A stretch of 64,000 bases of DNA from Paracentrotus lividus (lineage: Eukaryota; Echinodermata; Echinoidea; Camarodonta; Echinidae): positions 5,571,143 to 5,635,142 of the forward strand of contig CALNVZ010003432.1 of the NCBI GenBank assembly GCA_940671915.1, read 5' to 3'. Within the stretch, counting starts at the first letter, position 1. Every line of letters begins with the position of its first letter. The notes below the pieces were generated by a model, which was not told the DNA's origin, did not search any database, and saw only the letters and a list, made by a program, of their open reading frames with translations. A program made the translations under genes and the position numbers. This document shows, one piece after another, positions 50,201-62,130 of the stretch.

Positions 50201-52209
50201 TGATTCGGTGTCAAAATTCCCTGCATATTACCTGCACTGCATGTCGTACGCTTGAGTGGAAATGCATTCACGTATCGAATGCCATGTGGGTGGTTTAGAC
50301 AATATTTATCAACAGGTAGGCTCACAAATGAGACAAAAAAATATGATGAAATATTTAAGATGACTAATGGGTGTAAAAATATGTTGATTCCATGATGGGA
50401 AGTCATCAGTTGAACTATGATTTGATTTGATTTGATTTGATATGGTGAACATTTTGCCATTCCGATGCGGGATTGAGCGCTTGCCAAATGATTATATAAA
50501 TTTTCGAAAAAAACTTTGCATTTTAAGTAAAAATTTAATGGACAAGTGAAGTGTGTATATTTATATCATTTCTCCGTAGGGGGCCTATACACTTTAACCT
50601 CGGTTCCTAGCTCCTTCGCTCCGTCTGGTTTACAGCCTATTCCAGAGGGCCTTTATTCCAAAGGGTCGTTATTACTACGGTCCGTTATGTCTTGATACTC
50701 CAAAAATATTATTTTTCTCTTAATTTAAAAAAGTGAAAAAGGTTCGTTAATCTTAAACTGAAATACCTCCAGCATTTATATATCATTATTCTTTATAGCC
50801 AATATTTTGTCACTGTCGAATTAATCATATCAATTCTAGTTGTAAACTTAAGGGGAAGAGGGCGCTATCACTCTACGCAAAGCGAACGCGGCCATAGACT
50901 TTTTGTATTTTGCACAGTTTTTTCACTTTGTTTTCTTGATTATGGCGAGCAACTACCTTTTCAAAGAAATGATCAACTTGAATAAGTACGCTAAGAGTCT
51001 GAATTTTTCAACAATAGGAATAACTTACTGCAAAGGGGGAAAAAAGTCCTGTCACTTGTATCAATTCGAAATCCTACACTTAAATATAAAAAAAAAAAAA
51101 ATTCGAAATCCTAGTAAGAGCAAATTCCTGTACAATATGGCCTATTTTGCTTTCAAAATAGCTCATACGCTGCATAGTCATCTTCCTCGATTACGCATAA
51201 TTATATTACACCTTAATGATCAAGCAGTTTTTAAAAGCTTGAATTCTCAACTTTCCAAATATGGTACATTCATTTCGATTGGTTAAAAAAAGGTCCTGTC
51301 ACTTTGAACATTATCACAAACGAATCTTTACTCGATGGGTCAATATTTTCGCATATCACATGCATATCGCATGTGGACGGCGTCTTCGCAAGATGTGACA
51401 AGATCACTATTTATATCAATAATCGTTAGGAACATCAATCTATGTGAAATAAAGATTTTGATTACAACTTTAGCACAATGGTGTTATAGGCTCGCCAAAA
51501 TGTCTTTTCCCCCAATCTGGTCTGAAGCATCTACCTACGAAAACTATGATAAAAGTTCAATTATTTATTTCAAATCCATGACTAATTTCCTCGAACGGAT
51601 CGACTGACAATTCCATTTTACCAACAGGGAAGTTTTCTTGGGAGAGTTTTTGTACGCTAAGTAATAATTGCATGCAGTTGTCAATCGGTCGCTTCCCGCC
51701 GTAGCGCGGGTTTTGTTGACATTCTGCTCCGCTCAGCTGCATGTATTTCCATTAAACTCATGAATGTAATGTTGCGTTTCCCCTCCTCAAATAATGGACG
51801 CGTCTTTATGTTAAGATTTAATGTCATACGTTAGATTTACATTTCACGTGGACTAGAATTGATATGAACCGATTTCACTTTCGGATAATCAAACCTTTGG
51901 GAATATCTGACCCATTTCCGGAATAAGAACAAGCAACCTTTCCCCTGCCTCCGCCCTCGGAAAATATTGCGAAAACAATTGTAGTTTGTTTTTCTTCTTA
52001 TGAATAAGTTGAAATCACGTAAAAAAACAAACAGACAAACAAACAAATCGATTCCGTAATAGGGAGACAAGACAATATGTTTTTGACTTTTCTGACAGCA
52101 AGTTTCAGTTTCGATATTGATAGAATGCTTGGACTAGGAAATGTACTAGGACAGCTGTGAATAAATGCATATCAGAACAATTATGACAGGTTAAAAAAAA
52201 AGAGAGAGA
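50201..52209. other. Non-coding stretch
   Basis: TTTGATTTGATTTGATTTGA, the LINE-tail word of 34300, occurs at 50420-50441. The word AAAGTCCTGTCACTTG at 51043 recurs as AAGGTCCTGTCACTTTG at 51291, about 250 bp apart. Open frames of 90-127 codons (plus strand, 50903-51607) show no domain, codon bias or splice context that I can defend. Confidence 0.4.
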
Positions 52210-53094
52210 TACACTGTAGGAAAAAAATAGTATGCTCCTTTGTAATTATTCCATCATTTTTTTTACGTAGATTTAACTTTAAAAAGACAACATTAAAATT
52301 AAAACATTCTAATAAGTATTACTAACTCAAAATTTAAGTGTCGTTGAATTTACTCATTCTTTTAAAGGTACAATCTACATTTAGGAAAATTCAAGTAATT
52401 CTAACCGGCTTTGATTAAGTAAATTTAACTTCAATTAAGCACATTTCTTGTAAATACTTATTACTTTAAAAAATCGAGTTGAATGTACTTATTTTTTTCA
52501 ATTAACACCTTATTTACTTAATACATGAATATTCATTAAGAGCCAGTAAATGTTCAAAATTTTAAATAACTCATGTATATTTGTGCTTGAAATTGTTTTG
52601 GATTAGGGTGTGTAAAAATAAGTTCAATTATTTTGTAGAAGCAAAGAAAGAGCAACATTATAAACAGCAACTCAACTGAAATTCTTCTCTTTTTTAGGTT
52701 TTCGGAAAAATTTCTCACTGTTTTATATGTTAGGATGCACTGTATGAGATATACACTGTAAATATAAATGTCAGTACCTTATCTTTTTTTATTACAGGTA
52801 ACTAAGTGACAAAAATAAGTCTGATATTTGCTTTAAAAACGAAGGTTGAAATGACGGTCAGTAGACTTTCGTGCTTATAAAGTCCCCTCCCCCATTTTTT
52901 TTTTTTTTTTTTTTTTTAATATTCTTTTACGCATGTGAATTAAGCTTTACTCAATTGAATAAAATAATAATAACTTAATATAATTTTCAGTAGAAGTTAC
53001 TTAGCATGGCGTTGTTAATACTCGAACAAATCAAGGGTGTTTCCTAACATAATTGAATTAAGTAAATACGACGGTAATTTTTTTTTACAGTGTA
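52210..53094. mobile_element. TACACTGTA-ended element (copy 2)
   Basis: TACACTGTAGGAAAAAAATA and AATTTTTTTTTACAGTGTA bound 885 bp. An internal ATACACTGTAAATATAA at 52751 suggests a composite of two related elements. Non-coding; TTAAGTAAATTTAACTTCAA words recur. Confidence 0.7.
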
Positions 53095-53460
53095 CAGGAA
53101 GAGGGAGACAGACAGACATAGAATGGGTCCAATAAGACACTTTATAGACAAATTAGCTGCATAATCTAACGTTTATTACAAAGTTCCAATACAATTTCTC
53201 TGTTGTGTTTTGCACTTAAAATGATATTGCAAGCATAGTACTTTTTTCCTGACTATTTCCATAATTTATTTATGTACACTATCTACATATTGCAATTAAT
53301 GGTCAAAATGGGGAAAATTCAAGGTCAAAATTCAACGGTTTTTTCAAAGCGGAAAAAGAAAAGATTAAAGGTTCTTGATGAAGGAATAGATATATTTTAT
53401 CGAGGCATGTATAAGGATTACATATTAACGGTAAAGGTGAAATAATTGATATTATTCTTA
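53095..53460. other. Non-coding stretch
   Basis: No repeat or gene recognised. Confidence 0.4.
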
Positions 53461-53710
53461 ATGCGGCGGTCACAACTCGTCGTAGGCTACGGGGCACGTG
53501 CCATCAACGTAGCCTATGTTGCACGTGCAATGCATGCACAGGTCGTTGGTCAACTTCTGCGTTTCTGTAGTAAGGGTATTGGAAAAAAAAAAACTTCCTG
53601 CACGTCGTACATGCATTGTACCTGCAAGGTACCTCCGCTGCACGATTTTTCTACGAAATCCATCGTAAGGAGTTGCACGTCGAATGTACGGCGAGTTGTG
53701 ACCGCCGCAT
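53461..53710. mobile_element. MITE, GCGGCGGTCACAACTCG ends (copy 2)
   Basis: Second copy of 5365-5616, in the same orientation and nearly the same length (250 bp), with most differences as single bases plus an A-run expansion at 53583-53592. TTA precedes it; the right flank starts ATATT, so the target duplication is not exact. Confidence 0.85.
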
Positions 53711-54170
53711 ATATTGCATAAGGCGCCTTCTCCAAACAAAGTGCGTCAGTTTCCCGCAGCTTCCTGATCCAACGCGAGAAACAATCGGCTTTCTGCTTTT
53801 AACGTGTTTAAGCCGTTATAAGATTTCGGGATTCTATTCAAATGCCGATTAATCGTCTTTTGGTACAGGCGCCTAAAATGGTAAATTATGGCAGAAGATA
53901 TGGGAGAACAGCTCGCAAATGACGTCACAAAATAAAAATTCTAAACATTCATAACTCCGTTTTTCTTTGGGGGATTGTAAACAAACATTGAGCAACAAGG
54001 TGTACTGCTTATACCGTATATGGTCGTGTGTTATGAACTCGTCACCCAAATAGGGTGGTGCTGTTACGCTTTTTGCTATTTTTCAGCATTAATTTGTCAA
54101 TATTTTCCAAACAATTTTTTTTCTTAACAAATTAAATTTCCTGCCCAAAGATATTTTGTTATCCCTGTAC
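53711..54170. other. Non-coding stretch
   Basis: No gene recognised. AATGACGTCACAAAAT at 53918-53932 is a palindromic CRE-like word, without other support. Confidence 0.4.
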
Positions 54171-54189
54171 TACACATTAATTTATCCTT

Positions 54190-55330
54190 TTATTATATAC
54201 TGCATTGTCATTTGGGCTGCAACTTCACAACAGAACCTATCAAGAATATACAAACTGCAAAAAGAGCAGTGAGAGTAATATGCAATGCCCTTTTCTTGCC
54301 ACCAGTAAACCCTTATTTAATCGTTACAGCTCCTGAGTATATTTGAATTGTATCAACTGAGATTAGCAATGTTCATGTATTCCTGTCACAAGGAAATATT
54401 ACCATCTTCACTTACCCGTTATTTTTCCTTTAACTATGAAACACATTCCTACTTTACTCGTTCATCAAACGACTTTTATATACCCTTTGTAAGAACAACG
54501 ACTTCTCAAATACCATTTATTATGCAGGTCCTAAGCTTTGGAATTCTTTACCACTTCTCTCAAATCATCTTGTTCACTTAACGTCTTTAAAATGCAATCA
54601 AGAAAGGTTATTACAAAATGGCCTTTTTGTGATGTGATTTTTTTTTTTTTTTTTTTTGTGTGTGCTTACAATCCTCTTAGTGGGTCTTTCTCGGCTTTAC
54701 CTTCCCTTTTCTCTTCTTAATGACCCACACCCTCTTCTGTTATTTCGTATGTAAATGCAATTAATCGTTAGGGTGCTGTCTCGCTTGCGGAGGCGTCTTC
54801 GCGGCGGCGGAGTGGCGGTTTCGTCTCTGCGACGGATGGATGGTGTTGGGGGCTTCTCCGGGACGTCTCCGGGGCGTCTCCGCGACAATTTGTGAATCTC
54901 CGAACGTCTCCGAGACGTCTCGGAGACGTCTCGGACGCTCCTGAATTTTCGGAGACGGATGATTTTTTTTCTTCATAAAGTGTCGCGGAGACGTCTCGGG
55001 GGGCGTCTCGGGGGCGTCTCTGATACTGTTTGTCCGTCGCGGAGACGAGGTTTCTGTTCTGTCGCGGGTACGTTCCGCGAAGTGAGATAGCACCCTTAGC
55101 AATTATATTATTCGGTCGAATAACAAGATCATTACGATCTTTAATCATGATCCCCACTCATTTATGTCCCTTGTTTTCTTGTTTTCTTTTAATCTCTTAT
55201 TTATTTTCAATTGTGTACATTTCATGTATTTATATGTTATTTATATGTATGTATCAACATTTGTCATGATGCATTTTGTTTGTTTTTAATATTGAGTGAA
55301 ATAAATGAATCTTGAATCTTGAATCTTGAA
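54190..55330 (+). pseudogene. LINE 3' end, split by a GC-rich MITE
   Basis: Plus-strand frames read the RT C-terminal region: YCIVIWAATSQQNLSRIYKL, QKRAVRVICN, then FSNTIYYAGPKLWNSLPLL. This is the RRA.R..C and W-N-S-L-P pattern of CR1/Jockey-type LINEs. The 3' untranslated part resumes after the insertion at 54771-55095. It ends in three copies of TTGAATC following AATAAATGAA at 55300-55330, a typical short-repeat LINE tail. Several frame breaks; the 5' two thirds are missing. Confidence 0.8.
54771..55095. mobile_element. GC-rich MITE with TTA target duplication
   Basis: GGGTGCTGTCTCGCTTGCGG and CGCGAAGTGAGATAGCACCC are the inverted ends, each flanked by TTA (54768-54770, 55096-55098), the 3-bp target style of PIF/Harbinger elements. 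The interior is rich in GAGACGTCTC palindromes in tandem (54905-54935, 54985-55025). 325 bp; non-coding despite long open minus-strand frames. Confidence 0.85.
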
Positions 55331-55473
55331 AGTAAGATAGTTTATGTAACATATTTGATCTCACTTTGAAGCTATGTTACTGTGCTAGCTCCCTATGAAG
55401 TTTTATTGTTGTAGGTAACATTCTGGTGGAGTTACAATGGTTTAAGTTTGGGACAGTAGGGGTGGTGATGGAA

Positions 55474-57424
55474 GCGGCGCCGCACAGTGGGCCAGGCGTT
55501 AGTAAAAGTGCGCCAAAACTTGTATTTGGTGATCAAAACAAATTCGTTTTTTTTTATGTTCTGAGTAATGAAAACAACCTCTTGAACATCTCCATGTAAT
55601 ATTTCATCTTTAAAATGTTTTTTAGTTGGTTATTTTTCTTCGAAAGTACCGGTAACTCTCTACATTGAGGAAAATCTAGTGTAAATGATGCTTTTTAGTT
55701 GTTTGAGGGTTTTAGCCCCCCAAAATGTTCAATCCACCTCAAAATTGATTTGGATGTTTAGAAATACATATTCTAGCTCACCCTAAAATTTGAAAGCAAA
55801 ATCTTGTTCCTTTCAGAAGTAATTATACAAGAAACCGATAAATTATGGCAGAAAATTACATTTTTTTTTCATGCGGAGATATGTTCATTATTGCCGTCGA
55901 TTGCTGCGCGGAAAATACTACAGATGTCTTTGTTATAGTTTCAGCTTTACAGAGATACCAAATTTGGCTGCCAGTTTTTGCCTATTTTTGAATTAGAACC
56001 AATTTTCCGTCCGCCCGTTTGCTAAATTTATTGCCAAAAACTGCCAAGATAGAGAGAAGCAGCCGCGCCGCACAAGTATAGTGGGCCACGTACTATCAAA
56101 ACTTCGCCAAAACAGGCATTTGGTTATCAAATTAATTTTTAATGTTTTCATGTTTCAAGCAAAGATTACAAACTCTATTTCATCTAGGTGCAATATTTCT
56201 TCTTAAAAATAATTTTGAGTGGGTCATTTCGCTTCAAAAGGATCCCATTTTCAATTCAAAGGTAGGCTTATATTATGTGTAAATTACAAATTTGATAATG
56301 TTAAACAATTTTCACTGAACGGATTCTGTGATTTACTTCAAATTGCACTCGCCTGTCTCAGAATAGATGCTTTAACTAATTGCAGAGTTTAAAGGCAAAC
56401 CCTCATTAAATTCTGAGGTCATTTTTGAAGAAACGGGGGGGGGGGGGATAGGGAAAATTACGAACTTTTTCCGCCATACGCCTGAATGGTCACTATTGCT
56501 GCCGATTGCGGCGCTAAAAATACCCTGAGCCCGTTTATTATAGTTTCTTCTTTACAGTGATACCAAATTTGACTGCCACCTTCTGCCACTTTTTGAGTTA
56601 GAGCCGATTTTCCACAGTATGTTTGCCCCTTTTATCGCCAAAATTTGCTAAAAGCGTATTGTGTCTACAAAATCTCAACGTAGGTGGCGTACATACTCGA
56701 TTCGAAAACCCAAATTGCAAAACAAAAACATATAAGAGTACAACGACGTTGGGAAAATATTGGCATGCGCATGAGGTGCTTATATGTGAAAGGGGGACCT
56801 TTCTACAGTTCAACCCCTTCTATATGATATTCACTAGGCTAAACTTAATTTTGGAGAATGATATTGCATACCAAGTTAATTACTAGGCCTACTTACTACT
56901 TTCATTTCTATCATTATCAAGTAGGAAAAAAAAAACATATTGTACTACAATTTCTATTCAATCCGTGCCTCGTCCAATAAGAAAACAGTATTTTAATGAC
57001 GTCAAATGATTTAAAAATGCTCCAATTATATCCCAGTGGTCTATAGAAGCCGTCTTATTTATAAAAGTTAATCAGAAAAAGAACGTTTTGTGGAGAAATA
57101 TGCCTTAACCAATCAGAACACGGCATTTAAATGACTTCATAGAAATTTAAAAATACTCTCATTGTGTTTCTTATGTCTCAAAACCCCATTTCAGTCATAC
57201 TCATCAAAGCAAAATTAAAATTTTCATGCGTTACCATTAATATTTTCCTTGACCAATCAGAAAACAGCACTTAGATGACGTCACATGAATTTGAAAATGT
57301 TCTGAATGAATTCTACGAGTCTGAAAACCCCAGACTGACCTCTTTTATGAATTTATTATGTGGTCTTCAAAGAAAAATAAGTTTTGGCGCAGTTTGAAGT
57401 GATTCTGGCCCACTGTGCGCCGCC
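55474..57424. mobile_element. 2-kb inverted-repeat element with internal duplications
   Basis: GGCGCCGCACAGTGGGCCAG at the left and TGGCCCACTGTGCGCCGCC at the right are inverted ends. Inside, a segment of about 570-610 bp beginning GCGCCAAAACTTGTATTTGG or close variants is present twice (from 55510 and from about 56105), each ending in a TTTTGAGTTAGAGCCGATTT-like phrase. Three units of about 130 bp with CCAATCAGAAAACAGCA and GACGTCA words follow at 56965-57350. No transposase frame is visible. Confidence 0.75.
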
Positions 57425-57549
57425 TGTACAAAGTCAAGTTTTTTTTGTGGAGCGATATATTTTCGTATACAGTTCATATGAACAGCATTATGGTGCTCCC
57501 ACCGGTCACCGGTCACTGGTCGACGGTCACGACATGATTTGCTTCAGGT

Positions 57550-58563
57550 GGCCCATATTACCTGCTGGCCCATATTACCTGCATGTACCCTATACAGTTC
57601 AAACATTGTCAAATGGCGGCCATTTTTAATTTTATGCAAATTAGACATTGTTCAACATCTTCGATTTTCCTATACTTTTAATATTTTGATTACTATAATA
57701 GTTCATTTCTGAATATTTCGTTTCTGTTGATATGTGTTTCGCCATTTTTTCCTCTACTGTTCCTATACTAAACAGTATGTATTGTATTGTACTGTATAAC
57801 ACGTGTATATACGGATTTTCTCCATAATCGGACGAATTTTTGGATTTTTCGTGTATTACGTTCATAGGTTTAGCCTATAATACCTTTTTACAGAAGAAAG
57901 GTTTTACTCCAATCTTTTTACAGATCCTAGTACATACAAATGGGCATATTTTCAGAAAGTAACAGCTCTCGGCTCTCTTTTGAAATATTAATACATTAAA
58001 TTAAAAAATATGTAAAAAAATTCATTTTTTGAAAAAAATTGAAAAAATGATGTTTTTAACTACAAATTTTTAAAAAGTTAGTTTTAATTTTCATTCAAAT
58101 TAGCACTGTTGTAAAGGAAATTTAATACTGTTTCATATGAGACCCAACTCATTGAGTTTAGAGAATTATTTTTTTCCTTTTCTTCAAAAAACTCTTTTTT
58201 GTAAAAAGGGCGGCTTTTTTTGTAAAAGGGGCTGTAGAAAAAAGTGATACCACAATTTGAGACAACTACCTACCTAGCAGTGATCTAGGAGGTTCATACT
58301 ACCCCCCTATGGTGGAAAACCTTTTATGTGGTGTGGGTTGAACGAACTCCTTAAATAAGGCCCTTACGGGATTTTGCTCCCGGTCTATTAGAGTTTGTTG
58401 TGTTTTGGTGTCAGACAGTCATAGATCCAGGGGAAAGGGGGCCGCCCCTTAATTACAAAAAACAATGAAAAAGTGCCCTAGAATGGGTATACCACCGCCA
58501 CCCCCACATGTAACCACATGTAACCAAAATGTTTCAGTAGGGTACACGCAGGTAATATGGGCC
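57550..58563. mobile_element. Inverted-repeat element, GGCCCATATTACCTGC ends
   Basis: The left end, GGCCCATATTACCTGC, is duplicated in tandem (57550 and 57567) and followed by ATGTACCCTA. The right end reads TAGGGTACACGCAGGTAATA then TGGGCC. About 1 kb, AT-rich, non-coding. Confidence 0.75.
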
Positions 58564-59400
58564 CCTTAAGCTCATTTGCCTAATTTGAATGAAATCACAA
58601 AAAGACACACAGTCTAATCTTTGTTTACATGAATCAATAACTACTGCTAACTGCTCTAACTTTTATTGTGAAGAAAACAATTATCACCAACCCCCCTGTC
58701 TGCAATATTCAAATGTTGACATCATCACCAAAATGCCCATATTGGCATATGTATTTAATGTACTTTTTTTAAAACTACAATGACTCTACTATGTCTGGAA
58801 TTTGCTGAAAATGTTGAAAATAATTAACTTTAAGATATCGCTAGAAATTATAAGACCCTTCAGTAAATTCTTTGACTATTTTGTATATTATTTCTTTTTT
58901 TAATATTATTTAAATATTATTTTCATAATACAAATCAATATAGGCTAAGAGTAGTAATTTTTGGTCCATTCCAAGTTTGATGAAAAGGAATACATTAGAA
59001 AAGTGCCATACATTATTTTGTGCTTCACTTTTATTTCTGTTTAACAACTGTGATGTTCATACCTTTGTTTTCAAGGAGCAATGCCATATCTTATTGGCAA
59101 CGAGTCTAGACTAGTTCGTGATTTGAGTCTCGAGAGTCGTGGAGATGTCTCCTGAGTCTCCGGAGAGGTGCGGGGATATTGATTTAAAAGTCTTTCCAGT
59201 TGCTAGCTGCAAGCAACCTGACATCGCCGATACTCTTTTGTCTACTACTATATATACACAAAATCGGTCGCAACTAGTTCGCGACTCCAGTCTCTGTAGG
59301 CTTACAGATGTCGCCGTGACATCTTCTGGGTCTCCAGGGAATCGCCCCCCAAAAATCAAACATCTCTGGCATTTTTTCAAAGTCGTTTAATTGATTTTGG
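58564..59400. other. Non-coding stretch
   Basis: Two related phrases, ACTAGTTCGTGATTTGAGTC at 59112 and AACTAGTTCGCGACTCCAGTC at 59271, each precede a GATGTC-TCC-TGAGTCTCC-like sequence, so a weak duplication of about 160 bp is present. An 89-codon minus-strand frame here is not supported. Confidence 0.4.
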
Positions 59401-60944
59401 GGGCAGATTTGAGGGGCTGTGCCGAATTTACTCAGCAAATATACAAAGCGAGCGCGAAGCGCGAGCGGAAATGTTTGAGGTTAAAGAACCAAATCTTGCA
59501 TATAAAAAAAATAAATACGCATTGATTAAAATGAATTTAACAAACATGCCTACCAGTAGGCCTAGGTATGTGCCAAATTTTTATTTCCTTAAATCCTATA
59601 AGGCTATTTAATTCTAAGCGAGCAAGAAGCGGCAAGCTAAAAAAAAAAGACAAAAAAAAACAACACAAAACAAAACAAAAAAAAACAAAACAAAAAAAAA
59701 ACAAAAAAAAACAACCAATTTCGGGCCTGAGCCCGATTTCGTCTCCACAAATCTAAATACCATGCGAGCAGAAAAGTTTTTAGCTAAATGAACAGAATCT
59801 GCAATATAAAGAATCATGATAAATGCTCAATTATTAACGAAGGTTAACAAAACAACACGTGGACCCGAAGGGAATGGGATGGGAGGGAGGGTTAATTCTG
59901 CAGAATATAGTCAGGCGCAGATCCAAGAAAATCGAATTGAACTCATTTCGGTGCCCAATTGTCTGGGGACAAAAGCGGCTCTATTATGTTTACGCATGGG
60001 CCCGGTAAGTTCATTGTGTGACTCTGGTCTGCGTCCGCTACTGTTATGGCGAGAACTGTAACACCTCTAGTAAATAATAGTAATAGCTAATTTATTTATG
60101 TAAAGATTTGTGTACTCTGTAATTTTGGCAATTAAAGTATAAAATACAATTAAAATAAAATTGTAGATAAATAACTATAGAAAAGAGCTGTTAAAAGAAA
60201 AGATTAATAATAATTTCACTGGAAATACTAAAATAATATAGCTTAAACATACATTAAAATATAATAAAAAGCAAATAATGAGACTATGCATTACGCCAAG
60301 TTTTTTATTATTTCTTCCATTTTTTAAGGACCTCCGTCTTCGCAGGAGTATAATTTACAAAATTATATTCCTGATGAAGACGCAGGTCCGTCGAAAATTG
60401 ACATGAAATGAATAAAGAAGTTGCGTTAATGCATTTCCCAGACTATTTGCTTTTTGTTTGATAACTGCCAAAATGTGAAACTCAATGTTGCTTAAAGATA
60501 TAATAGATAATATAAATAATTAATCTGGATTTAATAATGAAAATAATAATAATAAATAAATAAAAATAATAACAATAATAAGCGCGAGCGAAAATTGTTA
60601 GAGTTCCGTGGACATGATGAAGAAACACGAGTGTGGAAAGCCCATTTCAGTTTTAAAAAATACTATCACCCGCGTAAATCGGGAGGGGGGTGATTGTACT
60701 GCCATCCCCATCTTTTTTAATTGGGGATGCATCCTCCCACCGTGTCTACGACCCACTGTTCGGGGATTCATGAATTGTTCATCCAATCGAGTTATTTAAA
60801 TGTAAATCATTTGATAAATATGTAATTAGGATTTCTCAAGGATGTAAATCTTAATTTTTCATGTAACACCAAAGAACTACACTGTTCGTCATAAAGGTAG
60901 AATATTTTTTTCTGGCTCAAGCGACATTATGTTGCTCCGTTATT
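59401..60944. other. Non-coding stretch with dispersed repeat motifs
   Basis: GCGAGCGCGAAGCGCGAGCG lies at 59449, decayed forms at 59618 and 60582, and an ACAAAAAAAAAC-type A-rich tract at 59640-59715. A GCGCAGATCCAAGAA repeat-terminus variant lies at 59915. A hairpin sits at 60328-60391 (GGACCTCCGTCTTCGCAGGA with the near complement TCCTGATGAAGACGCAGGTC). No gene is seen. Confidence 0.6.
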
Positions 60945-61811
60945 AATTTCTTGAATGTGTTTGTCACCGCTTTCACTTTCTGGGATCCTGGGTATATCTT
61001 GGACGTTCCCTCAACCCTTCCCAGGGATATTTATTCAAAAAAGTTTGTCACCCCCAGAAGATGGCCATTTTCGTCATTTTTTCTTATTTTGGGGGCCCTT
61101 TTCTGTTCACGCGTCCCACCAAGACCCCCTCAGTCCTACCCCACGGAAACACGTCTGAGGTGGAGATTTGTTATTGTTCTTTAAATTAAATCTAGATTTA
61201 TGGTTACAGGGTCGTCTCTTTTGTCTAGGGGAGGGGTCAAAATTTATTTTGATTGGGGTTCAACATTCATTTTATTCATTTTTACACCATGGAAATTTCT
61301 ATCTTCCCTAACTTGTATTGTAAAACCTCATCCAAACATAAATTAAAATAAAATATCATCAAAAATGACTATTTACAGCCTTGTCATCAAGGCTTAACAA
61401 AATTTAAGGGGAAAATTATGATATTTAAGGGTTAAAGGTGGTTTTTCATTTCTTTTGTTTTCAACATAAAGATGAAATAAAATATTCCGAATTTTCACCA
61501 ATCTCATTTTTTACTTCAACCCTCCCCTAGACAAAAGACCTAAGCCTATCCCCGGAAATATAGATTTAACTTAAAGAACAATATAAAATAGTACACCCCA
61601 GTCGCGTTTCCTGGGGGTAGGACCGAGGGGGGCTTGATCGGCCGGGAAACAAAAAGGGGCCCCAAAATGAAAAAAAAATGACAAAAATTGGCATCACGGG
61701 GGTTGGCAAAACTTTTTTGGAAAAAGGTCCAGGTGAATGGTTGGGAGAATGTCCAAGATATAGCCAGGGTCCAAAAAAAGTAAAAGCAGGGACAAACATA
61801 TTCAAGAAATT
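60945..61811. mobile_element. Fold-back element with arms of about 310 bp
   Basis: AATTTCTTGAATGTGTTTGT at the left has its near complement, ACAAACATATTCAAGAAATT, at the right. The arms (about 60945-61255 and 61500-61811) pair along their length, including CACCCCCAGAAGATGGCC with its diverged complement and TTTGTCTAGGGGAGGG with CCCTCCCCTAGACAAA. The loop is about 250 bp. Non-coding, though the arms carry open frames in both directions. Confidence 0.85.
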
Positions 61812-62130
61812 AAAGTCAGAGCAAAATCACCACAAGAGAGAGATAATCCATAATATCTAAATAAAATCTGCTTAAGAGAAAATAGGCGTCGGCGAATAAG
61901 GAAACGAAATTTTGATGCATTCGAATGATTAGAAAACAGACAATTTTACGCGTTCCTCGACACAATGTAAAAATTCAATGGAAAAGATGATGCGAGCGCG
62001 AAGCGCGAGCGAAAACTTTGCTATGTATATACTAACCAGGAGGCATGGAATTTAAAATTTTGCTATTTCTAGATAGAGACCATTTTAAAGACCCTTCTGA
62101 GTTTTTTTTTTGCGTGTTTTTTTGGGGGCC
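61812..62130. other. Non-coding stretch
   Basis: It contains one GCGAGCGCGAAGCGCGAGCG motif at 61993 and leads into the minisatellite. Confidence 0.5.

Noticed and set aside
50903-51607. Plus-strand frames of 127 and 90 codons
   Set aside because: No domain, no splice context, and composition typical of AT-rich non-coding sequence.
54697-55157. Arg/Thr/Pro-rich minus-strand frames up to 129 codons
   Set aside because: Produced by the GAGACGTCTC-rich interior of a MITE; overlapping frames on the same strand are equally open.
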